Below, piece by piece: positions 42,678 to 52,329 of a stretch of DNA of 60,400 nucleotides. The DNA lies in the NCBI GenBank assembly GCA_900315605.1, contig OMZU01000004.1:1-60400 (forward strand), in the 5' to 3' direction. The position numbers were made by a program, and so were the translations under genes. Each line of letters starts with the position of its first letter. The first letter of the stretch is position 1. Source of the DNA: an uncultured Eubacteriales bacterium. Its GTDB lineage: Bacteria > Bacillota > Clostridia > Oscillospirales > Acutalibacteraceae. The notes beneath the pieces are model-generated. The model made no database searches. It saw only the letters and a list, made by a program, of their open reading frames with translations, and had not been told where the DNA came from.

Positions 42678-43323
42678 GCTGTATTACAAAAGATATAAAC
42701 GCAGATTTTCTATGCTCAAGCTTCTTGGTGTGTGTATTATCGCCGCGCTTATCACGACCGTTTTATTCTTTGAAGGACAGGTTGCCGAGTACAAGCCTAT
42801 TTTCGTTCAAAATCAGGCAGTTTCGGTATCTAACAAAGCAGTTTGCAAGGCGGTGGAAGAAACACTGAGAAACAACAGCTATAGCTATGATCGTCTTGCA
42901 AAAGTAGTTTATTCCGAAAAAGGCACGGTAACGGCAATTGAAACTGACTCCGTATTGATAAACAAACTAAAAGCTGAGATCACCGGCGCAGCTCAAAAAG
43001 AGCTTGAAAAACTCAGAGAATGTGAGGTCAAAATACCTCTGGGCGCATTCACTGATTTAACGCTTTTGTCAAATGCAGGTCCCGAAATCAGCGTGAATTT
43101 CACCATCACAGGCAATTTTAACTGTAAAATAGAAAGCAGCTTTGAAAGCGCGGGGATAAATCAAACAATACATCACATCAGGCTGACAGTTTTTACCGAA
43201 ATTATCACAACCTCAATGGATCACAGCGGCTCGGTCAGCTTTTCAACGGATTTTGAGCTTGCACAGTCAGTTATCGTCGGAGAAGTACCGTCAGGCTACG
43301 GAGAGCTGTACCGTTCATACTAG
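42676..43323 (+). CDS. yunB: Sporulation protein YunB
   Basis: 215 residues from TTG 42676. One N-terminal membrane anchor (about 13-33), then a YunB domain including NKAVCKAVEETLRN, EIKIPLG-like VKIPLGAFTDLTLLSNAGPEI, INQTIHHI and TTSMDHSGSVSF. In Bacillus subtilis YunB is made in the mother cell and affects spore formation. The start and ribosome binding site lie inside the preceding terminator; ATG 42712 is an alternative without a visible ribosome binding site. Presence of this gene supports a spore-forming organism. Confidence 0.9.
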   Translation: MLYYKRYKRRFSMLKLLGVCIIAALITTVLFFEGQVAEYKPIFVQNQAVSVSNKAVCKAVEETLRNNSYSYDRLAKVVYSEKGTVTAIETDSVLINKLKAEITGAAQKELEKLRECEVKIPLGAFTDLTLLSNAGPEISVNFTITGNFNCKIESSFESAGINQTIHHIRLTVFTEIITTSMDHSGSVSFSTDFELAQSVIVGEVPSGYGELYRSY

Positions 43324-43393
43324 GCAGAATTGTTCACGTTAAATGTAAAAGAGTTTACAAATACCGATAATCCCAAAATATTGTAAAAAATCA

Positions 43394-43422
43394 TTGAAAT
43401 GCAATATATGTTGTGTTATAAT
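43394..43422 (+). promoter_or_regulatory. miaB promoter
   Basis: -35 TTGAAA (43394-43399), 17 bp spacer, -10 TATAAT (43417-43422). GGGAGG at 43445-43450 serves the TTG start. Confidence 0.7.
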
Positions 43423-43457
43423 ATAATGGTTAGTAAAATGATCTGGGAGGCGTTTGT

Positions 43458-44870
43458 TTGGCAGATACGTTTATTCATGCTGATAAATTGTCTGAATCGC
43501 AGTTTGAATATATGAAGCTGATTGCAGAGCTTATGGAGATTCGCAAAAGGGGAGAAAAGCCCGTTGCGTTTATCCGTACCTACGGTTGTCAGCAAAATGT
43601 TGCGGACAGCGAAAAAATCAAGGGTATGCTCAGCGTTTCGGGCTTTGAGTTCGCAGACGCTCCGGATGACGCTGATTTTATTCTCTTTAACACCTGCGCT
43701 GTCAGAGAGCACGCCGAGGACAGGGTTTTCGGCAATGTGGGCGCGCTCAAAAATCTAAAGCGCAAGCATCCGCAGATCCTTATCGCCCTTTGCGGCTGTA
43801 TGATGGAGCAGGAGCACATTGCCCAAAGGATATACAAAAGCTTTCCCTTTGTCGGCTTGGTGTTCGGAACACATTCGCTTCACCATTTTCCGGAGCTTAT
43901 GTACAGCTCGCTTGTAAACGGAAGGCGTGTTTTTGAAAGAGGCAACGACGACAACAAGCTTTATGAGGGGATCCCGGTCAGGCGCGACGGAGTTTTCAAG
44001 GGCTGGCTTCCGATCATGTATGGCTGCAATAATTTTTGTACATACTGCATCGTGCCCTACGTAAGGGGCAGAGAGCGCAGCAGAGAAACCGATATAATTC
44101 TTTCGGAAGCCAAAGAAATGATAAACAGCGGCTACAAGGATATCACGCTTCTGGGTCAAAATGTTAATTCCTACGGAAAAACGCTTGAAAATAAAACTGA
44201 TTTTTCGCAGCTTCTTAAAAAAATCGATCAAATCGACGGGGACTATTGGCTTAGATTTATGACCTCTCACCCCAAGGACTGCTCAAAGGAGCTGATCGAC
44301 ACGATCGCCGAAGGCGCGCACATCAGCCGACACCTTCATCTTCCGTTTCAGAGCGGCTCCGACAGGATATTAAAGGCGATGAATCGTCATTATGACAGAA
44401 AAAAGTACCTTGAAATCATAAGCTACGCAAAGGAAAAGATCCCCGATGTCTCGCTTACCAGCGATATTATAGTGGGCTTTCCCGGCGAAACCTACGAGGA
44501 TTTTAAGGAAACGCTTTCGCTTATCAGGGAGGTTGAGTTCACCTCGCTGTTCACCTTTATTTTCTCTCCGCGCGAGGGCACGCCCGCCGCAAAAATGGAC
44601 GACCCGATCCCCGCAGAGGAAAAATCAAAATGGTTCAGAGAACTGCTTGACGTTCAGGAGGAAATCGCTGCCAAACGCTGTTCTTCAATGGTCGGCAAAA
44701 CCGAAAAAGTCTTGATAGAGGGCGAAACCGGCAAAAACAATGAATTAAACGGACGTACAAGCGGAAATATAATTGTAGAGCTGAATGCTCTAAAGGAGCT
44801 TATCGGCACTTTTCAGAATGTTAAAATCACTAAAGCCCGCAACTGGATATTAAAGGGCGAGTTGGAATAA
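43458..44870 (+). CDS. miaB: tRNA-2-methylthio-N6-dimethylallyladenosine synthase
   Basis: 470 residues from TTG 43458. Radical SAM methylthiotransferase acting on i6A37 of tRNA. The N-terminal MTTase domain has its three cluster cysteines in TYGCQQN, NTCAVREHAEDR and LCGCM; the radical SAM cluster is GCNNFCTYC; a TRAM domain ends the protein. The substrate i6A is made by MiaA, encoded further downstream in this window (50097-51038). Confidence 0.96.
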   Translation: MADTFIHADKLSESQFEYMKLIAELMEIRKRGEKPVAFIRTYGCQQNVADSEKIKGMLSVSGFEFADAPDDADFILFNTCAVREHAEDRVFGNVGALKNLKRKHPQILIALCGCMMEQEHIAQRIYKSFPFVGLVFGTHSLHHFPELMYSSLVNGRRVFERGNDDNKLYEGIPVRRDGVFKGWLPIMYGCNNFCTYCIVPYVRGRERSRETDIILSEAKEMINSGYKDITLLGQNVNSYGKTLENKTDFSQLLKKIDQIDGDYWLRFMTSHPKDCSKELIDTIAEGAHISRHLHLPFQSGSDRILKAMNRHYDRKKYLEIISYAKEKIPDVSLTSDIIVGFPGETYEDFKETLSLIREVEFTSLFTFIFSPREGTPAAKMDDPIPAEEKSKWFRELLDVQEEIAAKRCSSMVGKTEKVLIEGETGKNNELNGRTSGNIIVELNALKELIGTFQNVKITKARNWILKGELE

Positions 44871-44888
44871 TAAATCGGAGGTAATTTT

Positions 44889-45290
44889 ATGGATATCATC
44901 ACAATGGCAAGAGATTTGGGAAAGGCTTTGCAGCAGGAGGAAACCTACAAAAAGCTTCACGAGGTTCAAACAAAGGCAGACGCCGACAAGGAGCTTCAAA
45001 CCCTTATCGGTGAATTCAATCTAAAAAGAATGTCAATCAACGGCGAATCCTCAAAGAAAGACAGCGACCCCGATAAGCTCAGCAAGCTTAACGCCGAAAT
45101 GAGAGAGGTTTATTCAAAAATCATGTCTAACGAAAACATGATCGCCTACAACGCTGCAAAGGCTGATTATGACGCTGTTGCAAACAGGGTGCTTGCAATC
45201 GTTCAGCAGTCATCCGAGGGCGCAGACCCCGAAACCGCTGATTATTCATCCTGCTCAGGCAGCTGCGCAAGCTGCGGAGGCTGCCACTGA
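44889..45290 (+). CDS. YlbF family regulator with Cys-rich tail
   Basis: 133 residues. Helical YlbF/YmcA (RicF/RicA) domain for most of the length, then a C-terminal tail with five cysteines in 12 residues (CSGSCASCGGCH). In Bacillus subtilis the RicA-RicF-RicT complex binds iron-sulphur clusters and affects RNase Y, biofilm and sporulation. Its place between miaB and mutS is usual in Clostridia. GGAGGT precedes the ATG. Confidence 0.88.
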   Translation: MDIITMARDLGKALQQEETYKKLHEVQTKADADKELQTLIGEFNLKRMSINGESSKKDSDPDKLSKLNAEMREVYSKIMSNENMIAYNAAKADYDAVANRVLAIVQQSSEGADPETADYSSCSGSCASCGGCH

Positions 45291-45372
45291 TCTAAGAATC
45301 ACCGCATAACTTTCAGCGTAAATATGAATTGTGCGGTACTACTCTAAATTATAAAGGCGCGGAGGTGAAACA

Positions 45373-47961
45373 ATGGCAAATCTGTCCCCGATGATGAAGC
45401 AGTATTTTGAAATAAAAGAACAAAATAAGGATTGCATCCTGTTTTTTCGGCTTGGAGATTTCTATGAAATGTTCTATGAGGACGCAGAAATCGCTTCGCG
45501 CGAACTGGAGCTTACTCTGACCGGCAGAGACTGCGGTCAGGAAAAGCGTGCTCCTATGTGCGGAGTGCCCTTTCACAGCTGTGAGGGATATATCGCAAAG
45601 CTTGTCGAAAAGGGCTACAAGGTTGCGATATGTGAGCAAATCGAAAATCCTGCAACAGCCAAGGGTCTTGTAAAGCGCGATATAGTCAGAGTTATCACCC
45701 CGGGTACTGTCATGGAGCAGAGTATACTTGATGAAAGCAAGAACAATTATATTTGCTGTATGTTCTCTATCAACAAAAAAATCGGGCTTTGCTTCTGCGA
45801 TATTTCTACAGGAGAATTATATGCTACCGAAATTTCCGGCAAAGATTCGTTCAGTTTATTGACAAATCAGCTTTCAAGCTATAATCCCAGTGAGATTTTG
45901 ATAGGCGGAGATATTATCAAGCTCAAGGAGCTGCCGTCTTTTATAAAAACCAAGCTTTCCGCAGGCGTTGAGCTGTTGGAGGATTACAGATTTGATCTCT
46001 CGTTATGCGAAAACACCGTAAAAAAGCATTTTGGCACGGAATATGATAACATATCAAATATGCCGGTAACAGTTACAGCTGTCGGAGCACTTTTGAATTA
46101 TCTTCTCGAAACCCAAAAAACAGGTCTGGAAAGAATCAACCACATAAATGTGTATTCCGAGAGCCAGTACATGCGCCTTGATTACAATACTCAAAGAAAC
46201 CTTGAGCTTACTCAAACCATGCTCTCAAAAGAAAAGCGCGGTTCGCTGCTCTGGGTAATTGACAAAACCAAAACCGCAATGGGCAAAAGACTTATACGCT
46301 CGTGGCTTGAACATCCTCTGATGAATATTTCATCGATTTATAACCGCCAGAGCGCGGTTGAAGAGCTGGTCAATGATACTGTGCTCAGGCTTGACATCAC
46401 CGAGGCTCTTAACGGGATATTTGATATCGAGCGGCTTATGACAAAAATAGTCTACGGCTCGGCAAACGCCCGAGATCTGCGCGCGCTTTGCTCGGCTGTT
46501 GCTCCGCTGCCTCAGCTTTTTGAACTGACGGAAAAGTGCAATTCACGATATCTTTCAAACATCAACAAATATATTGATAAGCTCGAGGATATTCACGACC
46601 TTATTGATTCGGCGATCATGGACGAGCCGCCGTTTACGGTGCGCGAGGGAGGAATGATAAAGCCCGGATATAACCAGGCTTTGGATTCCGTAACAAAAAT
46701 CATGAAGGATTCAAACGTCATCCTTACTCAAATCGAGACGGAGCAGCGCGAAAAAACCGGGATCCCCAAGCTCAGAGTCGGCTACAACAGGGTGTTCGGT
46801 TATTATATCGAGGTAACAAATTCATACAAAGACCTTGTGCCCGAATCCTATATCCGCAAGCAGACGCTCACAAATTGCGAGCGTTACATAACAAGTGATC
46901 TAAAAGATATTGAGTCGCAGATCCTCGGAGCCAAGGACAAAGCCTTTGGCATGGAATATGAGCTTTTTAACGCTATAAGACTCAAAATTTCCGATTCACT
47001 TAACAGGATCCAAAAGACCGCAAAGGCAGTCGCGGCTTTGGATGTTATAACCTCGCTTGCAAACGTTGCCTGCGACAACAGATATGTTCGCCCGGAGGTC
47101 AATCAGTCAACAGCTATACACATAAAGGATTCAAGACATCCTGTTGTTGAGGTGCTCTTAAAAGACGCTCCGTTTGTTCCGAACGACGTTAATCTTGACT
47201 CAAAAACCGACAGCGTTGCAATTATCACCGGACCTAATATGGCAGGAAAGTCAACCTATATGCGCCAAACCGCATTGATTGTGCTTATGGCGCAAATCGG
47301 CAGCTTTGTTCCTGCTTCTTCAGCACAGATCGGTATTGTTGACAGTATTTTCACCAGAGTCGGTGCTTCCGACGACCTTGCCTCGGGACAATCGACCTTT
47401 ATGGTAGAAATGAGCGAGGTAGCCAATATTGTAAAATCCGCCACCTCCAAAAGCTTGCTGATCCTTGACGAGATCGGCAGAGGAACCTCAACCTTTGACG
47501 GAATGAGCATAGCAAGGGCGGTGCTGGAGTTTTGCGCAGACAAAAAGAAGCTCGGAGCAAAAACACTCTTTGCAACACATTACCATGAGTTGACCGTAAT
47601 GGAACAGCTTTTGGACGGAGTAAAAAACTACAGCGTTGCTGTAAAAAAGCGCGGCGACGATATAACCTTTTTGCGCAGGATAATACCCGGCGGAGCTGAC
47701 GACAGCTACGGTATCGAGGTCGCCAAGCTCGCAGGAGTTCCTCAGTCGATCATCACCAGAGCAAAGGAAATTCTAGCTGAGCTTGAAAGCGGAAGAGGAG
47801 AAACCGTTGTTGTTGACAAAAATGAAAACGACGAACAGATCCCCCTGCTTTTTGCCGAACAAAACAGCCCTGTGATCGAAAAAATCAAGGCGGCTGATCT
47901 TAATACTCTTACTCCGATCGAAGCGATGAATTTGCTTTATGAATTAAAGAGCATGATATAA
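45373..47961 (+). CDS. mutS: DNA mismatch repair protein MutS
   Basis: 862 residues, full length. The mismatch-binding N-domain has the Phe-x-Glu wedge in RLGDFYEMFYEDA. The ATPase domain has Walker A GPNMAGKSTYMRQ and Walker B LLILDEIGRGTSTFDG, and a helix-turn-helix dimer motif lies near the C-terminus. GGAGGTGA upstream. In the gap before it (45291-45372), ACCGCA (45301-45306) and TGCGGT (45332-45337) could pair, without a T-run. Confidence 0.97.
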   Translation: MANLSPMMKQYFEIKEQNKDCILFFRLGDFYEMFYEDAEIASRELELTLTGRDCGQEKRAPMCGVPFHSCEGYIAKLVEKGYKVAICEQIENPATAKGLVKRDIVRVITPGTVMEQSILDESKNNYICCMFSINKKIGLCFCDISTGELYATEISGKDSFSLLTNQLSSYNPSEILIGGDIIKLKELPSFIKTKLSAGVELLEDYRFDLSLCENTVKKHFGTEYDNISNMPVTVTAVGALLNYLLETQKTGLERINHINVYSESQYMRLDYNTQRNLELTQTMLSKEKRGSLLWVIDKTKTAMGKRLIRSWLEHPLMNISSIYNRQSAVEELVNDTVLRLDITEALNGIFDIERLMTKIVYGSANARDLRALCSAVAPLPQLFELTEKCNSRYLSNINKYIDKLEDIHDLIDSAIMDEPPFTVREGGMIKPGYNQALDSVTKIMKDSNVILTQIETEQREKTGIPKLRVGYNRVFGYYIEVTNSYKDLVPESYIRKQTLTNCERYITSDLKDIESQILGAKDKAFGMEYELFNAIRLKISDSLNRIQKTAKAVAALDVITSLANVACDNRYVRPEVNQSTAIHIKDSRHPVVEVLLKDAPFVPNDVNLDSKTDSVAIITGPNMAGKSTYMRQTALIVLMAQIGSFVPASSAQIGIVDSIFTRVGASDDLASGQSTFMVEMSEVANIVKSATSKSLLILDEIGRGTSTFDGMSIARAVLEFCADKKKLGAKTLFATHYHELTVMEQLLDGVKNYSVAVKKRGDDITFLRRIIPGGADDSYGIEVAKLAGVPQSIITRAKEILAELESGRGETVVVDKNENDEQIPLLFAEQNSPVIEKIKAADLNTLTPIEAMNLLYELKSMI

Positions 47962-47981
47962 ATTATTTGGTTAATTGGCAA

Positions 47982-47998
47982 GCCGCAAAGCTTGCGGC
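47982..47998 (+). repeat. Small hairpin between mutS and mutL
   Basis: GCCGCAA (47982-47988) and TTGCGGC (47992-47998) form a perfect 7-bp stem with a 3-base loop. There is no T-run, so it is not a complete terminator; it may tune mutL translation or message stability. Confidence 0.5.
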
Positions 47999-48040
47999 GA
48001 AGTTGTTATAGATCCTCAGTACAGAAGGGCGGTGACGCAA

Positions 48041-50092
48041 ATGGGGGTAATTAATGTTCTTGACAAGCATGTTGCAGAGCTTATTGCAGCAGGCGAGGTC
48101 GTTGAAAGACCGTCATCTGTAATTAAAGAGCTTGTCGAAAACTCGATCGACGCCGGCGCAAAGCATATCACAGTTGAAATCAAAAACGGCGGAACCACCT
48201 TTATGCGCGTCGCCGACGACGGCTGCGGAATTATGAGAGACGACGTAAAGATCGCTTTTTTACGTCACGCAACAAGCAAGGTCAAGCTGGAAAATGACCT
48301 TGACTGCATTTCTACCCTGGGATTCAGGGGAGAGGCATTGGCTTCGATCAGCGCAGTTTCAAAGCTACAGTTGATTACAAAAAACAAAAATGAAAACATA
48401 GGAACATCTTATATTATTGAGGGCGGCGAGGAAATCAGTCTTGACGACGCAGGCTGTCCCGACGGAACAACCTTTGTTATCAGAGATTTATTCTACAATA
48501 TACCGGCACGCGCAAAATTCCTGAAAAAAGACGTTGCCGAGGGAAACGCAGTTTCAAATATAATCGACAAAACCGCGCTTTCTCACCCTGAGATCGCATT
48601 CACATATATTCGGGACGGCAAGCAGGTTTTAAAAACCTTTGGAGACGGCAAGCTGATTTCGGCGATTTATTCGGTTTTCGGAAAGGAATTTGCTTCCTCG
48701 CTGATTCCTGTTGAATATCAGCTTGATTCTATCAAGGTCAGCGGATTTGTTTCAAAGCCTGTCAATTCGCGAGCCAACCGAAACATGCAGAATTTCTTTA
48801 TCAACGGAAGATATGTCAGGACCCGAACGGGAATGGTCGCGCTTGAAGAAGCCTTTAAACATTCGATCATGACCGGAAAATTTCCTTCCTGTGTGCTCAA
48901 TCTTGAGCTACCTTATGAGATGATCGACGTAAATGTTCATCCCTCAAAAATCGAGGTTCGGTTTATTAACGAACGTCCTGTTTTTGACGCGGTATTCCAT
49001 GCCGTAAAATCCGCGCTACTTAAATTTGACGGAAGAAAAGAAGCTGTATTTAAAAAGGAAACAGCCTTTAACGATATCAAAAAATTCAATCCCTTTAGAA
49101 ACGCAGAAGCGATCATGGGCGGAAAGTTTCAGGCAAAACCGATTGCAGAGCAGCGCAAGGTAAATAACGATTTTAATCCCTTTGAGGGGATTGAATTTGA
49201 ATCAACCCCAAAAAAAGCCGAGCCAAAGCCGGCAACAGGTTTTTCCGATTCAATGGATCCGTTGGATTTGTTCAATAATTCGACTGAGAGCAAAACCGAT
49301 AGAGCCGCAAATTCTTTTGAGGCAATACCGGTTGAAAATAATGAGCCTAAAACAGAAGAACCCAAAGATTTTGAAATAAAAGCATCGGAACAGGTCAAAA
49401 GCGATGACGTTCCGGAATTTGATGTAAATAAAACAAATAACCTTTCTGCTGCCGACAAACCTGAATTTATCGAAGAAAAACAAACAGATACGGTGAAAAT
49501 CGAATCAAAACCAAACAACGAAGTATATATCAGATTTATCGGTGAAGCCTTTGATACATATATCATCGCAGAAAAAAACCACAATGAAATTCTTTTGATC
49601 GACAAGCACGCAGCTCACGAAAGAATGATTTACGAAAAGCTAAAAAGTGAAAAAGCCGGGGCATTTTCTCAGGTTTTGCTGCAACCGATAACCGTAAAGC
49701 TCGGCAAAAACGAATACACTGCGGCTGTTGAAAACCTTGAAATGTTTGCCAAATGCTGCTTTGAGGTCGAGGACTTCGGCAACAGCTCGGTTATTGTCAG
49801 AAGCGTACCGCAGTATCTTGACGCATCTGACGCCGAGGACAGTATTATTGAAATGTCGGACTATCTTGCAAAGGGCAAGAACGATATTTTTACCGAGAAA
49901 ATGGATTGGTTTTATCATAACGTCGCCTGCCGCTCGGCAATCAAGGCAGGAAACAAAAGCAGTCCTCAGGAGCTGATAGAAATTGTAAAAAAGCTTGAGG
50001 CAAATCCTGATATCAAATATTGTCCGCACGGCAGACCTGTGTGTATTGTAATGAAAAAATCAGAGATAGAAAGACAGTTTGGCAGGGTGTGA
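48041..50092 (+). CDS. mutL: DNA mismatch repair protein MutL (endonuclease type)
   Basis: 683 residues from ATG 48041, after GGGCGGTGA; a longer frame from 47975 includes the hairpin and is rejected. The GHKL ATPase N-domain has ENSIDAGA, DDGCGI, HATSKV and GFRGEALASI. A low-complexity acidic linker spans about 360-505. The C-terminal domain keeps the nicking-endonuclease motif as DKHAAHERMIYE (Lys in place of the usual Gln) and CPHGRP, so this MutL probably nicks DNA itself, consistent with no MutH. Confidence 0.96.
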   Translation: MGVINVLDKHVAELIAAGEVVERPSSVIKELVENSIDAGAKHITVEIKNGGTTFMRVADDGCGIMRDDVKIAFLRHATSKVKLENDLDCISTLGFRGEALASISAVSKLQLITKNKNENIGTSYIIEGGEEISLDDAGCPDGTTFVIRDLFYNIPARAKFLKKDVAEGNAVSNIIDKTALSHPEIAFTYIRDGKQVLKTFGDGKLISAIYSVFGKEFASSLIPVEYQLDSIKVSGFVSKPVNSRANRNMQNFFINGRYVRTRTGMVALEEAFKHSIMTGKFPSCVLNLELPYEMIDVNVHPSKIEVRFINERPVFDAVFHAVKSALLKFDGRKEAVFKKETAFNDIKKFNPFRNAEAIMGGKFQAKPIAEQRKVNNDFNPFEGIEFESTPKKAEPKPATGFSDSMDPLDLFNNSTESKTDRAANSFEAIPVENNEPKTEEPKDFEIKASEQVKSDDVPEFDVNKTNNLSAADKPEFIEEKQTDTVKIESKPNNEVYIRFIGEAFDTYIIAEKNHNEILLIDKHAAHERMIYEKLKSEKAGAFSQVLLQPITVKLGKNEYTAAVENLEMFAKCCFEVEDFGNSSVIVRSVPQYLDASDAEDSIIEMSDYLAKGKNDIFTEKMDWFYHNVACRSAIKAGNKSSPQELIEIVKKLEANPDIKYCPHGRPVCIVMKKSEIERQFGRV

Positions 50093-50096
50093 TTTT

Positions 50097-51038
50097 GTGA
50101 AAAACAAAATAAAGCTCGTGTCCGTTACGGGACCCACCGCCTCGGGAAAAACGCGGCTCTCGGTTGAGTTGGCAAAGCTTTTTGACGGAGAGATCATTTC
50201 CGCAGATTCAATGCAAATCTACAAGGGAATGACGATAGCGACCGCAAAGCCTACCGAGGAAGAAAAGCAGGGAATACCCCACCATTTGATGGGCTTTCTT
50301 GACCCCTCGGAAACCTATTCGGTCGCCATGTTTGCAGAGGACGCATCACGTTTGATCTACGAAATCAGCGACAGAGGAAAGCTTGCGATAATCTGCGGAG
50401 GAACAGGTCTTTATGTTGATTCTCTGCTCAACAATATCAAATTCAGCGACGAGCAAAGAGACGAAGCTCTGTGCGACGAGCTGCGAAAAATCTATGAAGC
50501 AGAGGGTATAGACAAGCTTCTTTTTATGTTAAAGGAGTTTGACGAGCCGTCTTATGAGCGGCTTAAAACCGAAAGAAACCCAAAGCGCGTGATCCGTGCC
50601 ATTGAATTCTATAAAACCACGGGCATGACGATCACAGAGCAGATCGACCGGTCTCGCTTGGAGCAAAACCCGTTTGACCCAATCAAGATTTGTCTTAATT
50701 ATCGTGACAGACAAAAGCTTTACGACCGGATCAACCAAAGAGTTGACATTATGCTTGAGCAAGGTCTTTTGGAAGAGGCACAAAGAGTACTTCAAAGCGA
50801 GCTGAGCTTCACTTCGGTAAAAGCTATTGGCTACAAGGAGCTTGAGCCGTATTTTAAAAATGAAAAAACACTTGAAGAATGTGTTGAAAAACTAAAAATG
50901 GAAACCAGAAGATATGCCAAAAGGCAAATAACCTGGTTTAAAAGAGACGCAGAAGCAAACATGCTTTATCCCGACGAATCAGAAAGCTTTGAAAAACTCT
51001 TGGCACAAGCTGTTGAGATAATAAACAAGAGACTGTAA
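50097..51038 (+). CDS. miaA: tRNA dimethylallyltransferase
   Basis: 313 residues from GTG 50097 (AGGGTG at 50084-50089); an in-frame TTG at 50079 inside mutL is rejected. Adds the isopentenyl group to A37 of tRNA, the substrate of MiaB. Motifs: VTGPTASGKTRLSVELA (P-loop), ISADSMQIYKGM, TAKPT, and GGTGLYVDSLL. It starts 4 bases after mutL, in the widespread mutL-miaA order. Confidence 0.96.
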   Translation: MKNKIKLVSVTGPTASGKTRLSVELAKLFDGEIISADSMQIYKGMTIATAKPTEEEKQGIPHHLMGFLDPSETYSVAMFAEDASRLIYEISDRGKLAIICGGTGLYVDSLLNNIKFSDEQRDEALCDELRKIYEAEGIDKLLFMLKEFDEPSYERLKTERNPKRVIRAIEFYKTTGMTITEQIDRSRLEQNPFDPIKICLNYRDRQKLYDRINQRVDIMLEQGLLEEAQRVLQSELSFTSVKAIGYKELEPYFKNEKTLEECVEKLKMETRRYAKRQITWFKRDAEANMLYPDESESFEKLLAQAVEIINKRL

Positions 51039-51048
51039 GGAATCATTT

Positions 51049-52329
51049 ATGGATAAACTTCTTTTCAAACGAATACTTGTCACTGCACTCACGGTTTTGG
51101 CACTCGTATATGTTGCCTATCTTTTGATAAGCGCGAATTTTGATATGTATCCGACCGAAAATGCAGTACAAACAACCATTACCGAAAAAATCTATACCGA
51201 CGGATTTGTTATAAGAGACGAAAAAATCATAAAGAACAATTCATCCGGAGTGCTCTCCTATTCCTGCGCCGACGGAGACGAGGTTATGGCAGGCGGAGAA
51301 ATCGCCAAGGTATATTCTAACGAGAGCGACGCCGTGTCTCAAACAATTTCGGATATGCTTCAAAAACAGCTTGAAGCTCTTGAGACTGTTCAAAACACTA
51401 ACCGAACAGGTGCGATCGGACTTGATGTTATTGACAACAATATAAATAACAATCTGATTTCAATGATCGAAGGAGTAAACAACAGCGATACAAACGCTGT
51501 AACAGACTATTCCGACGCACTGCTTTCTTCAATCAACCAAAGGCTTTTGTATACCGGAAAGGACTCTAACTTTAACGCGAGGATCAGCGAGCTTGAGCAG
51601 ACGATCCAAGAGTTGAGGAAAACCTCGGAAAGCATCGGAACGATCACCACAGAAAACGCAGGCTATTTTACAAATTATTGTGATGGCTACGAAAGCAGTT
51701 ATAATTACGCAGATATCAAAAAAATGCGGCTTGACGATCTCAGAAACATTCAAAAAGGCGACGTCCCGCCGAGCACGGCAGGAAAGATCGTCAGCAACTT
51801 CAACTGGTATGTCGCCTGCGAGGTCAGTCCGGACGCTGCGTCTAACCTCAAAATCTGGGACGACAACGTTTCGATCGTATTCCCCGAGGCATCGACCGAA
51901 GCTATACCGGCTTATATCTACAGGATCGATCAGCCCGATAAGGACGGCAACGCCCTTGTGATATTCAAATGCGACTATATGAACGACGATTTGATCGAGG
52001 TCAGACAGGGACCGATCGAAATCGGGCTGGGTACATATTCCGGACTGAGGATCAGCAAAAGGGCGATCCACGACGATTTTGTGACCAAGGTCACATACGA
52101 CGAGAACGACAACGCTCACAAGGAAGAAAAGAAGGTTCAGGGCGTTTATGTGCTCTATGGAAGCGAGGTTCAGTTCAAGCAGATCTCGATCCTCTACTCC
52201 GACAGAGACACTGTGCTTTGCGATCCGTCGCCGGAGCGCGGAGTGCTCTTTAACGGAGAAACGGTTTCACTTTACGACAAGGTAATAATTAAGGGAGATG
52301 ATCTTTATGACGGCAAGGTCATTAGCTGA
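51049..52329 (+). CDS. HlyD-like membrane-anchored adaptor protein of the division cluster
   Basis: 426 residues. A short cytoplasmic N-terminus, one membrane segment (about 10-28), then an extracytoplasmic part with a lipoyl/barrel-sandwich-like start (GVLSYSCADGDEVMAGGEIAKVY), a helical stretch (about 95-200) and a beta-rich C-terminus. Annotated in relatives as HlyD family efflux adaptor. No transporter gene is adjacent; instead it precedes yggS-sepF-ylmH-divIVA, so a division or envelope role is possible. It overlaps yggS by 23 bases. Confidence 0.8.
   Translation: MDKLLFKRILVTALTVLALVYVAYLLISANFDMYPTENAVQTTITEKIYTDGFVIRDEKIIKNNSSGVLSYSCADGDEVMAGGEIAKVYSNESDAVSQTISDMLQKQLEALETVQNTNRTGAIGLDVIDNNINNNLISMIEGVNNSDTNAVTDYSDALLSSINQRLLYTGKDSNFNARISELEQTIQELRKTSESIGTITTENAGYFTNYCDGYESSYNYADIKKMRLDDLRNIQKGDVPPSTAGKIVSNFNWYVACEVSPDAASNLKIWDDNVSIVFPEASTEAIPAYIYRIDQPDKDGNALVIFKCDYMNDDLIEVRQGPIEIGLGTYSGLRISKRAIHDDFVTKVTYDENDNAHKEEKKVQGVYVLYGSEVQFKQISILYSDRDTVLCDPSPERGVLFNGETVSLYDKVIIKGDDLYDGKVIS

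Noticed and set aside
48001-48040. MutL start upstream at 47975
   Set aside because: The added residues cover the small hairpin and do not resemble MutL; ATG 48041 has a ribosome binding site and the family N-terminus.
51529-52119. A 196-codon minus-strand frame opposite the HlyD-like gene
   Set aside because: No motifs or ribosome binding site, and the plus-strand gene fits the operon.
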